Positions 17,716-25,160 of a stretch of 60,032 bases of DNA are shown piece after piece. How positions within the stretch are numbered: the first letter of the stretch is position 1; the number at the start of each line of letters is the position of its first letter. Both the position numbers and the translations under genes were made by a program. The stretch is from Lachnospiraceae bacterium UBA6403. GTDB taxonomy: Bacteria > Bacillota > Clostridia > Lachnospirales > Lachnospiraceae. The notes under the pieces are model-generated. The model worked only from the letters and a program-made list of their open reading frames with translations, had not been told where the DNA came from and searched no databases. The stretch covers positions 17,535-77,566 of the forward strand of contig DJPV01000012.1 in NCBI GenBank assembly GCA_002437435.1, read 5' to 3'.

Positions 17716-17755
17716 AGTGGATAAACTATTATATATTTATGGAGGATCATGATTT

Positions 17756-18889
17756 ATGGAATCAAAAGAGAATAAAGAGCAGATTGAAGAGAAATTTCAG
17801 GCGAAGCTTCAGGGCTTACTTGAGATGGCAAAAAAGAAAAAAATGGTAATTGAAGATACAGAGATCATCCGTTACTTTAATGATGCAAAAGAGATTGAAC
17901 TGAATCTGGAACGGATGGAGCAGATTTTTTCGTTTTTAGAGAGTCATAATGTAGATATTCTGACGATCACAGAAGAAGATGACGATGAGGAACTTCTGCT
18001 GGATGATCTGGAAGATGATGTAGATGTAGATAAGATCGATATCTCCGTGCCGGATGGTGTCAGCATTGAGGATCCTGTCAGAATGTATCTGAAAGAGATC
18101 GGTAAAGTACCTCTTTTAAGTGCAGAGGAAGAAATCGAACTGGCAAAACGTATGGAAGAGGGAGATGAACAGGCGAAACAGAAACTTGCAGAGGCCAATC
18201 TCCGCCTGGTTGTCAGTATTGCAAAACGATATGTTGGACGTGGCATGCTGTTTCTTGATCTGATCCAGGAAGGAAACCTTGGTCTGATCAAGGCAGTAGA
18301 AAAATTTGATTATAGAAAAGGTTATAAATTCTCCACATATGCAACCTGGTGGATTCGTCAGGCGATCACAAGAGCGATTGCAGATCAGGCGAGAACGATC
18401 CGTATTCCGGTTCATATGGTTGAAACGATCAACAAGCTGATCCGTGTATCCAGACAGTTGTTGCAGGAACTTGGAAGAGAACCGCAGCCGGAGGAGATCG
18501 CAGAAGTTATGGATATTCCGGTTGAACGTGTGCGTGAGATTTTGAAGATTTCTCAGGAACCTGTATCCTTAGAGACCCCTATCGGTGAGGAGGAAGACAG
18601 CCATCTGGGCGATTTTATTCCGGATGACAATATGCCGGTGCCGGCAGATGCGGCAGCATTTACTTTATTGAAGGAACAGCTGGTTGAGGTACTTGATACA
18701 CTGACCGAACGTGAAAAGAAGGTTCTTACCCTTCGTTTTGGCCTTGAGGATGGCAGAGCGAGAACCTTGGAAGAAGTTGGCAAGGAATTCAACGTAACCA
18801 GAGAGCGTATTCGTCAGATTGAAGCAAAAGCCCTTCGTAAACTCAGACACCCAAGCAGAAGCAGAAAGCTGAGAGATTATATATACTAA
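17756..18889 (+). CDS. rpoD: RNA polymerase primary sigma factor (sigma-A)
   Basis: A 377-residue housekeeping sigma factor. GGAGG is ten bases before ATG 17756. Region 1.1 (residues 1-90) ends in a very acidic stretch ([16 protein letters not shown]). Region 1.2 has [16 protein letters not shown]. Region 2 has [16 protein letters not shown] and [17 protein letters not shown], which melts and reads the -10 element. Region 3 follows, and region 4 has [20 protein letters not shown], the -35-binding helix-turn-helix. Length and motifs match a normal clostridial sigma-A. Confidence 0.97.
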   Translation: MESKENKEQIEEKFQAKLQGLLEMAKKKKMVIEDTEIIRYFNDAKEIELNLERMEQIFSFLESHNVDILTITEEDDDEELLLDDLEDDVDVDKIDISVPDGVSIEDPVRMYLKEIGKVPLLSAEEEIELAKRMEEGDEQAKQKLAEANLRLVVSIAKRYVGRGMLFLDLIQEGNLGLIKAVEKFDYRKGYKFSTYATWWIRQAITRAIADQARTIRIPVHMVETINKLIRVSRQLLQELGREPQPEEIAEVMDIPVERVREILKISQEPVSLETPIGEEEDSHLGDFIPDDNMPVPADAAAFTLLKEQLVEVLDTLTEREKKVLTLRFGLEDGRARTLEEVGKEFNVTRERIRQIEAKALRKLRHPSRSRKLRDYIY

Positions 18890-18907
18890 AACAGGGATGG
18901 AGAGCAT

Positions 18908-19642
18908 ATGATAGAACTGTCGAAACGGATGCAGTCGGTTGCAGATATGATACAGCCATGTGATGCAGTCGGAGATATCGGTTGTGATCATGCATTTGTG
19001 TCGATATATCTGGTAGAACAGCACAGAGCAAAACGAGTGATCGCATCCGATGTCAGACGAGGACCGATCACGATAGCAAAACGGAATATTGAAGCAATGA
19101 ACCTGGCGGATCAGATTGAGATCCGTATGGGTGACGGGCTTGATACGATCGTGCCGGGCGAAGTAAACGCCATTGTTCTGGCGGGAATGGGCGGTATGTT
19201 GATGATCGATATTCTGGAACGTGGGGAAGAAGTGGTCGCACGCTGCGATCAGCTCGTACTTCAGCCACAATCCGATATTGAAAAGGTCAGACGGTATCTG
19301 GCAGAAAAAGGGTATCATCTTGCAGATGAACAGATGTTGGTCGATGCCGGAAAATATTATAATCTGCTGGATGTGCAGATTTCAGATGTGTCACGGCCAG
19401 ATAAGTTGAGCCGCTCAGAGTTTGCGGATGACTGGTGTTATATGTTTGGAGGAATCCTGTTGTATAAGAAAGATCCGGTCTTACGTTCGTGGCTGGTAAA
19501 ACAGCGGAATACAACTGCCGGACTGATTGACAGTTTAAACGGAAAAAATACGGAAAATGCTGTAAAACGACTGAAAACAGTGAGAGCAGAACATAAGACT
19601 ATCTGTGCAGTCCTTAAGACGGTATATGGCATAGATGGATAA
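18908..19642 (+). CDS. trmK: tRNA (adenine(22)-N(1))-methyltransferase
   Basis: A 244-residue SAM-dependent enzyme that methylates N1 of A22 in tRNA. GGAGAG precedes ATG 18908. The SAM-binding motif I reads VGDIGCDHAFVSIYL (about residues 20-34), followed by ASDVRRGPI, MGDGLDTI and VLAGMGGMLMIDIL, all typical of TrmK (COG2384). It lies 18 bases after rpoD, the usual position in Firmicutes, and is probably in the same operon. Confidence 0.92.
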   Translation: MIELSKRMQSVADMIQPCDAVGDIGCDHAFVSIYLVEQHRAKRVIASDVRRGPITIAKRNIEAMNLADQIEIRMGDGLDTIVPGEVNAIVLAGMGGMLMIDILERGEEVVARCDQLVLQPQSDIEKVRRYLAEKGYHLADEQMLVDAGKYYNLLDVQISDVSRPDKLSRSEFADDWCYMFGGILLYKKDPVLRSWLVKQRNTTAGLIDSLNGKNTENAVKRLKTVRAEHKTICAVLKTVYGIDG

Positions 19643-19702
19643 CAGAGATCTGTAAAAAAATCGTGGATCTCTGGTGAAAGAAATTTGGAGGTTTGTGATT
19701 AT

Positions 19703-20704
19703 ATGAGCGAAAAAGCGGTACATAACAGCGTGCTGACTTTAAAAGAGCTTGCAAAGAAATGGGCGGTTCGTGTAGGTGCTGACTCGGTGGAAAAGATCAA
19801 TGAGATTGTAGAAGAAGGAAAGGGCATGGAATTGATCCTTGTATGTGAAGCTATGCAGCAGAATACAATCTATGATATAGCAAGAAATATCCGAAGAGAA
19901 AGGAAAAGGATCATATTGATTGCGGGACCGAGTTCTGCCGGTAAGACAACATTTTCGCATCGATTAAGTATTCAACTCCGGGCACTTGGGCTTCATCCAC
20001 ATCCGATAGCAGTTGATAATTATTTTGTGAACCGACAGGATAATCCGAAGGATGAGAATGGTAATTATAATTTTGAGTGTCTGGAAGCGGTGGATGTGGA
20101 ACTGCTAAATTATGATATGCAGAAACTTCTTAAGGGCGAAATGGTAGAACTGCCGGAATTTGATTTCTTAAATGGAAGAAGATTATATAAAGGAGATACT
20201 CTGCAGATCGGAGACCGGGATGTATTAGTCCTTGAAGGAATTCATTCGTTAAATCCTAAGATGTCATATGCGTTGTCTGATGAGGACAAATACCGTATAT
20301 ATATCAGTCCGTTAAATCAGCTGACGATCGATACAGATGATAAGATATCTACGATAGACAGCCGCCTGATCCGCAGGATCGTTCGTGATAACCGAACCCG
20401 TGGACATGACATTGAACGAACACTTTCAATGTGGAAATCTGTCAGACAGGGCGAAGAACAGTACATATTCCCATATGAGAGCAATGCAGATGTAATGTTT
20501 AATTCAGGGTTATTATATGAATATTCGGTATTGAAAAAATATATAAATCCGTTATTGACAGAGGTGAAAGAGAATTCTTCGTATTATCCGGATGCAATAC
20601 GTCTGAAAGAATTGACAGATCGTTTTGTATCCTTGGAAGATGCCATCGTTCCACTAAACTCCATCTTGCGGGAGTTTATCGGTGGAGGCTGCTTTAAAGT
20701 CTGA
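19703..20704 (+). CDS. Uridine kinase-like nucleoside kinase
   Basis: A 333-residue P-loop kinase. ATG 19703 is chosen because TTGGAGG sits about ten bases upstream, inside the longer reading frame. The Walker A motif is AGPSSAGKTTFSHRL (about residues 73-87), followed by PIAVDNYFVNRQ, the DNYF motif of the phosphoribulokinase/uridine kinase family, and later VLEGIHSLNPKM. Many clostridial relatives carry an N-terminal TGS domain and reach about 550 residues; this one keeps only a short about 65-residue head. It should phosphorylate uridine or another nucleoside. It ends the plus-strand run from dgt. Confidence 0.85.
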   Translation: MSEKAVHNSVLTLKELAKKWAVRVGADSVEKINEIVEEGKGMELILVCEAMQQNTIYDIARNIRRERKRIILIAGPSSAGKTTFSHRLSIQLRALGLHPHPIAVDNYFVNRQDNPKDENGNYNFECLEAVDVELLNYDMQKLLKGEMVELPEFDFLNGRRLYKGDTLQIGDRDVLVLEGIHSLNPKMSYALSDEDKYRIYISPLNQLTIDTDDKISTIDSRLIRRIVRDNRTRGHDIERTLSMWKSVRQGEEQYIFPYESNADVMFNSGLLYEYSVLKKYINPLLTEVKENSSYYPDAIRLKELTDRFVSLEDAIVPLNSILREFIGGGCFKV

Positions 20705-20811
20705 GGGAGAAAAGAACTTTTAAAAAATGAATATATAGTATTAAAGACAGAGAAGAAGCTATCGTATTTTTTATACTAAATGGCATATAATCTGTTGTAT
20801 ACAAAATGAGA

Positions 20812-20861
20812 GATAACATTACTATTATGAACAATATGTATGTTATCTTTTATTTTGTAAT
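20812..20861 (+). terminator. Terminator after the nucleoside kinase gene
   Basis: AGATAACAT and ATGTTATCT are exact complements around a loop of about 19 bases, followed by TTTATTTTG. It lies about 110 bases after the kinase stop codon. Confidence 0.7.
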
Positions 20862-20873
20862 AATCGACATACA

Positions 20874-21024
20874 GATAAATGGGCTGGCTATATATGTATG
20901 AAACAGACCTTTTTCTATTGTCGGTACTTAATGGGCCGCTTAAAAAGCGGAGAGTTTAGAACCGCTACGCAGAAAATAGAATGCAAGTATTCTGTGAAAT
21001 ACATATATAGCCAGCCCATTTATC
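20874..21024 (+). repeat. Class B nested palindromic element, copy B1 (candidate structured RNA)
   Basis: Perfect 26-base inverted arms (20874-20899 and 20999-21024; GATAAATGGGCTGG at the outer edge) enclose a 99-base core. Nested core stems: ACAGA/TCTGT (20903-20907 with 20991-20995), TTTTCT/AGAAAA (20911-20916 with 20971-20976), CGGT/ACCG (20922-20925 with 20961-20964) and CCGC/GCGG (20936-20939 with 20947-20950). Conserved single-stranded pieces are CTTAATGGG and GAGTTTAG. The same architecture with compensating changes occurs at 33354-33500. It adjoins the 3' end of rnpB. Strand is given as the one on which the internal loop can form G-A pairs; the transcribed strand is not known. Confidence 0.85.
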
Positions 21025-21036
21025 GTCATCATATAA

Positions 21037-21380
21037 AAGCTGGACGATAAGCCGGGTTATGTCGAGAGTGATCATCTATCTAGGCTTTATGTTGCCATAA
21101 AGCTCAAGCGACCTACCTGAGACTTGACGGGCAGCCATTCGTCTCACAGCCGAAACTGCTTTTTGGTCTTGCTTCGAGTGGGGTTTACAGAGCCTGTTCT
21201 GTTACCAGAAACAGCGGTGAGCTCTTACCTCGCCTTTCCACCCTTACCATGTACATGGCGGTTTATTTCTGTTGCACTAGCCTGGGAGTTTCCTCCACCG
21301 GACGTTATCCGGCACCCTGCCCTGTGAAGCCCGGACTTTCCTCACCTGTCATATGACAGCCGCGATCACTTGTCCAGCTC
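21037..21380 (-). ncRNA. rnpB: RNase P RNA
   Basis: Read on the minus strand, the RNA begins GAGCTGGACAAGTGATCGC and closes with GTCCAGCTTTTATAT; AGCTGGAC and GTCCAGCT form helix P1. The universally conserved P4 segment GAGGAAAGTCCGGGC follows near the 5' end, and ACGTCCGGTGGAGGAAACTC and GAGTGGGGTTTACAGAG-type core blocks are seen on one strand or the other. At about 344 bases it has normal length for the catalytic RNA that trims tRNA 5' ends. A promoter of its own lies at 21387-21415. Confidence 0.95.
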
Positions 21381-21386
21381 ATTACT

Positions 21387-21415
21387 TTTATAGCAGAATG
21401 AGGAAGAAAAGTAAA
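21387..21415 (-). promoter_or_regulatory. Promoter of rnpB
   Basis: On the minus strand: TTTACT (21415-21410), a 17-base spacer and TATAAA (21392-21387). The predicted start, seven bases on, coincides with the 5' end of helix P1 of the RNA. Confidence 0.75.
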
Positions 21416-21565
21416 GAAAAAAATACTGAAATGAGAACATGGTTTTAAAAACCACTTCTCGTGGTATAAAAAATGGTTGAAGTAGCGACAGATGGGTGTT
21501 ATAATCATTTTATAGAAGCTGGATAATGTGTATTATCAAAGATTTGGTATAAGAGGGTGAAATAT

Positions 21566-22279
21566 ATGGAGAATAATTATCTGTTGAATAAAGATTATAT
21601 CAGAATAAAAAACATGAATACGATCAGCTATGGCGGAAATCAGTCATGGTGCAAGAGTAAGAAGATGCAGAAGGTTGGCTGCGGTGTGATTGCACTTGCG
21701 GACATATCGATCTATCTTGCCGAGCAGAATCCGGGACTTATGACAGATGCAATTCGTAAGATCAACAAACCGAAAGGCCTATATAACAAAAATGATTATC
21801 TGGCATATGTAAAATGGTTCTATAAACATTATGTATTTTTCCTGTGGTATAAAGGAATGACAGGTATAACATTGATGAATACGCTGAATCGGTATTTTAT
21901 GCTGAATGATATCGGGCTTCGTGCAAGATGGAGATTATTTTTATCAGATGAGGAAATGATGAAGCAGATCAGGCATTTGATCCGCAAAAATAAACCGGTT
22001 GTATTATCGATCGGACCGAATATGCCAAATGTATTTGGCGATAAGGGAATTCGTATGTATGTGGAAAAGGATGGCCGTATGCTTACATCCATGAAGAAAA
22101 ATGTTCATAGTCACTATGTAGTTGTAACAGGAGTAGAGGAAATAGCCGGTCACGAATATCTGATTGTTTCTTCGTGGGGTAAAAAATATTACATCAACTA
22201 CGAAGAATATCGTGATTATGTAAAACATTCCGGCGGCAGGATCACAAGCAGCATTCTGTACATCAAAGGAATGATCTGA
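21566..22279 (+). CDS. C39-like papain-fold cysteine peptidase domain protein
   Basis: A 237-residue soluble protein; ATG 21566 has AGAGGG about ten bases upstream. Residues about 20-45 read NQSWCKSKKMQKVGCGVIAL, which places the Cys of GCG in the C39/papain-fold nucleophile position. HSHYVVVTGVEE (about residues 180-191) supplies the His, and VSSWGKKYYINYEEY the third catalytic position. KPVVLSIGPN is the usual strand before the His. No signal peptide, membrane helix or ABC domain is present, so this is not a bacteriocin exporter; a cytosolic peptidase or inactive domain is possible. It stands alone after rnpB. Confidence 0.7.
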   Translation: MENNYLLNKDYIRIKNMNTISYGGNQSWCKSKKMQKVGCGVIALADISIYLAEQNPGLMTDAIRKINKPKGLYNKNDYLAYVKWFYKHYVFFLWYKGMTGITLMNTLNRYFMLNDIGLRARWRLFLSDEEMMKQIRHLIRKNKPVVLSIGPNMPNVFGDKGIRMYVEKDGRMLTSMKKNVHSHYVVVTGVEEIAGHEYLIVSSWGKKYYINYEEYRDYVKHSGGRITSSILYIKGMI

Positions 22280-22335
22280 TACGGAAAAGTTATCTTACAG
22301 TTTGTGCGGATATTGTTATTTGTTAAAAAATATGT

Positions 22336-22545
22336 ACGGGGAATCTTCCTCAGAGACGAACAACCACTATAAATGACTCGCTGTGGTTTCGATTCGCTGC
22401 ACATGCCCGATTCGTAAATGCTCCTGTGCTAACTCGCCGTTGGCTCGAACAAGCACCCGCATTTACTGGCAATGTGTATCTCATCTCGAAATCCTCGCTG
22501 ATGTCATATTATAGTGGTTGTTTGTGCCTGAAGCAGATTCCCCTG
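22336..22545. repeat. Class A nested palindromic element, copy A2
   Basis: Outer arms GGGGAATCTTCCTCAGAGAC (from 22338) and GTGCCTGAAGCAGATTCCCC (to 22543) pair with a few mismatches, continuing inward through AACAACCACTATAA and its complement. The 154-base core (22364-22517), read on the minus strand, matches the ends and 3' third of the core at 8516-8759: shared blocks are GAGGATTTCG, GGCGAGTTAGCACAG and CGAGTTAG-type hairpin pieces, GAATC..GCATGTG and GAAACC.CAGC.AGTC. The tandem hairpins of the other copy are missing here. It lies between convergent genes. The rest of the gap, 22546-22697, shows nothing further. Confidence 0.85.
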
Positions 22546-22697
22546 CGCGGTTTATCAGGAATAACAATATCTGCACAAAACTAAATTAAAAAGATTTTCT
22601 GTATTAGATCATTCTCTTTTTAGATCAATGTCAGATTGGATAGTTATTTATCGGTGGGTTAATGCGTATTGCTTTATAATTGCGTATTGCTAAATGG

Positions 22698-23417
22698 CTA
22701 TTTCTGTATTAATGCTTGTAGTTCGTCTTCTGTCAGTTCACGGAATTCGCCGGGAGCAAGAGATTCGTCCAGTGTCAGTCTGCCCATGGATAGGCGTTTT
22801 AAGTAGGTAACTTTCATACCAAGGGCTTCGAAGGATCGTTTGACCTGATGGTAACGACCTTCTGTGATCGTCAGGAGAATCTCAGAGGCATTCGAATCAG
22901 GATCGGTGCTTTTTATAATCAGAATACCCGGTTTGGTTGGTTTGTTGTCGCCAATGTCCAGCCCTTCTTTAAATGCTTTTATATGTTCTTCTGTTACCAG
23001 CCCGTCAATGTGGGCAAAATATGTTTTTGATACATGCCTGGATGGTGACAGGAGATGGTGGGATAGTTCGCCATCGTCAGTGATTAACAGCAGGCCTTCT
23101 GTATCAATATCCAGACGTCCTACAGGAAAAAGATTTTTTGTAGATACAGAACTTTTTAACAGATCCAATACTGTTGAATGAAGATTGTCATTTGTTGCAC
23201 TGACACAGCCTGCGGGCTTGTTCAGCATGTAATAATGGTGGCTTTGGTATTCGATCACCTTTCCGTTATAAGAGATCTGGTCTGCATTTTCATCAATCTT
23301 CTGTTCGGGAGATTTGCAGACGATTCCATTTACCGAGATCATTCCTTTTTTTATATATTGTTTTACCTGAGATCTGGAGCCAATGTCCTGATTTGCCAGA
23401 AATTTATCAATTCGCAT
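22698..23417 (-). CDS. rsuA: 16S rRNA pseudouridine synthase, RsuA family
   Basis: A 239-residue RNA-modifying enzyme. The N-terminal S4 RNA-binding domain (MRIDKFLANQDIGSRSQVKQ, residues 1-60) is followed by the synthase core with MLNKPAGCVSA and the catalytic motif VGRLDIDTEGLLLIT (about residues 98-112; the Asp in RLD is the catalytic residue). EGRYHQVKRSFEALG closes the active site. This is the RsuA/RluB/RluE/RluF group. Short size and motif spacing favour RsuA-like 16S U516 modification, but RluB-like 23S activity cannot be excluded. It is monocistronic. Confidence 0.9.
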   Translation of the reverse strand: MRIDKFLANQDIGSRSQVKQYIKKGMISVNGIVCKSPEQKIDENADQISYNGKVIEYQSHHYYMLNKPAGCVSATNDNLHSTVLDLLKSSVSTKNLFPVGRLDIDTEGLLLITDDGELSHHLLSPSRHVSKTYFAHIDGLVTEEHIKAFKEGLDIGDNKPTKPGILIIKSTDPDSNASEILLTITEGRYHQVKRSFEALGMKVTYLKRLSMGRLTLDESLAPGEFRELTEDELQALIQK

Positions 23418-23799
23418 ATTTGCATACCTGCCTTTGATATTTTAGTTATTCGAAAAAACATTTGTATTCAAGAGATTTTTCATAATTATAGCATGGATTT
23501 TTTATAGTTGGAGAGAAATTCAGTTAATTTCAGAAAACAGGTGGTATTGTATGAAAATGTTATAATAAACCAGCATTTATGACGAAAATGTTAAGTATTA
23601 GATTGCAGAATAAAATTACAGCAGATTATATAAAATAGACAAAAAAATCTATCTTTTATTTACGGAAAATTAATACATATTACCATAAATAGTTTGCCAG
23701 AAAGACATATGCGTATTGACAGAAAGCCAAAATTAGAGTATTATTTTTAACAGAAATGTAACATTTTGTGATAGTTTTTAATAAATAGGTACAAAAAAG
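23418..23799. other. Divergent intergenic region with SleB-gene promoter
   Basis: A 382-base AT-rich gap. On the plus strand TTGACA (23716-23721), a 17-base spacer and TATTAT (23739-23744) form a good promoter, with a start near 23751 and a leader of about 50 bases. On the minus strand TGCTATAAT near 23487-23495 is a plausible extended -10 for the pseudouridine synthase gene. Nothing else is recognised. Confidence 0.6.
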
Positions 23800-25128
23800 A
23801 TGAGAATTAATAGAAAAAGTAATCGTTTTTCCCATGTGGGAAGAGGCTTGTTCAGCTATAGATATATGAAGCGTAATCTGCTTGTAGCAGCAGCAACCAT
23901 TGCTACAGCAGCAGGAATTGGACTTGTAGTGAAGTATGGAGAGGCACTGGATCACAGTCCTGCTTATCTGAACAGCCAGACTGTTCAAACTGCTGAAGTT
24001 GAAGCAACTACAGAGGAGGCTGCTTCAGTTGATATGGCGGCACTTCAGAACAGCACAACGAAGAAAGCAGCGCAGAAGAAAACGGTGGTAGCAAAAGCGG
24101 AAGAAAAGTCGGAATTTGATGGTAAATTTATTGCAAAAATCAGCGATACATTAAATATTAGAGAAGAAGCCACAACAGATTCAGATATTGTAGGTAAATT
24201 GTTTGATGGTAATGTGGGTGATGTGTTAGGAACATCAGGCGAATGGACAAAGATATCTTCAGGAAATGTGACTGGTTATGTAAACAGTGATTATATCCTG
24301 ACTGGTAAGGATGCCGAGACGTATGCAGCAGATTATAAGAAGGTGCTTGGAACAGTAACAGATGATACAGTTCGTGTACGTGCGGATAAGTCCACAGAGT
24401 CAGATATACTCGGTCTCGTTGCAAAGGATACCGTTCTTCCTGTTAAAACACAGGATAAGGAATGGGTAGAGGTTACAATGGACGATGGAACAGATGGTTA
24501 TATTGCGGCTGATTATATCACAGTAGAAGAAACATACGAGTATGCAATGTCAATCGATGCATATACCGCTATGGTAGAAGCTGAACAGAAAAAGACATAT
24601 GAAGTAGCATCAAATGATGACAGTGCAGATATTATGTCGAGTGATGAAGGATCAACGGAAGCAGATACAGAAGAGCCAACGACTGAAGTCGCAACGGAAG
24701 CGGATACAGAAGCTCCTACTACGGAAGCAACAACAGAGCAGAAACCGGATGACAGTTCTAAGGCTGATGCCTCCCAGTATGATGATGCTTATCTGCTTGC
24801 ATGTCTGGTCAGCATGGAAGCCGGATATGAACCTTATGATGGACAGTTAGCAGTGGCAAATGTTGTTTTGAATCGTGTAAGAAGTGGTAAATGGGGAAGT
24901 TCCATTTCATCAGTTATCTATGCACCGAATCAGTTTCCATGTGCGACAGGAAGTGTAATGCAGGGATATTTGAAGAATGGCCCATTATCAACAGCACAGC
25001 AGGCTGCAAATGACGCTTTGGCAGGAAACAATAACATTGGAAGCTTTATGAGCTTTTTAAATAAGAACTATATTGATACAGATTCTTTATCTGATTACCA
25101 GATTATAGGAAATCATTGTTTCTACTAA
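23800..25128 (+). CDS. SH3-domain cell wall hydrolase (SleB-type catalytic domain)
   Basis: A 442-residue exported wall enzyme. A membrane anchor or signal (residues about 26-46, NLLVAAATIATAAGIGLVV) follows a basic head. Two SH3b domains come next: SDTLNIREEATTDSDIVGKL (about 108-165) and DDTVRVRADKSTESDILGLV (about 185-240). A Thr/Glu-rich linker (TEEPTTEVATEADTEAP, about 285-315) leads to the hydrolase domain (about 325-442; LACLVSMEAGYEPYDGQLAV with the catalytic Glu in MEAG, and VVLNRVRSG). SleB-type domains cut peptidoglycan at muramic residues. The ribosome binding site is weak (AGGT). Use in vegetative wall turnover or in spores cannot be told. Confidence 0.88.
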   Translation: MRINRKSNRFSHVGRGLFSYRYMKRNLLVAAATIATAAGIGLVVKYGEALDHSPAYLNSQTVQTAEVEATTEEAASVDMAALQNSTTKKAAQKKTVVAKAEEKSEFDGKFIAKISDTLNIREEATTDSDIVGKLFDGNVGDVLGTSGEWTKISSGNVTGYVNSDYILTGKDAETYAADYKKVLGTVTDDTVRVRADKSTESDILGLVAKDTVLPVKTQDKEWVEVTMDDGTDGYIAADYITVEETYEYAMSIDAYTAMVEAEQKKTYEVASNDDSADIMSSDEGSTEADTEEPTTEVATEADTEAPTTEATTEQKPDDSSKADASQYDDAYLLACLVSMEAGYEPYDGQLAVANVVLNRVRSGKWGSSISSVIYAPNQFPCATGSVMQGYLKNGPLSTAQQAANDALAGNNNIGSFMSFLNKNYIDTDSLSDYQIIGNHCFY

Positions 25129-25160
25129 AGTGTTTTTGAAAGATAGATGGATTTTAGATT

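Noticed and set aside
18665..19318. Open frame of 217 codons on the minus strand across rpoD and trmK
   Set aside because: It overlaps two well-supported plus-strand genes and is rich in residues typical of antisense frames (His, Cys, Ser). No start signal.
19643..19702. Hairpin CAGAGATC/GATCTCTG between trmK and the kinase gene as a terminator
   Set aside because: No T-run follows and the next gene starts within 30 bases; more likely incidental or a stabilising hairpin.
20874..21024. Class B element as an insertion sequence or MITE with fixed terminal inverted repeats
   Set aside because: The long terminal arms are unrelated in sequence between the two copies, no target-site duplication was seen and there is no ORF.
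21124..21327. Small plus-strand ORF within 21037-21380
   Set aside because: The region is RNase P RNA on the minus strand; the ORF is incidental.
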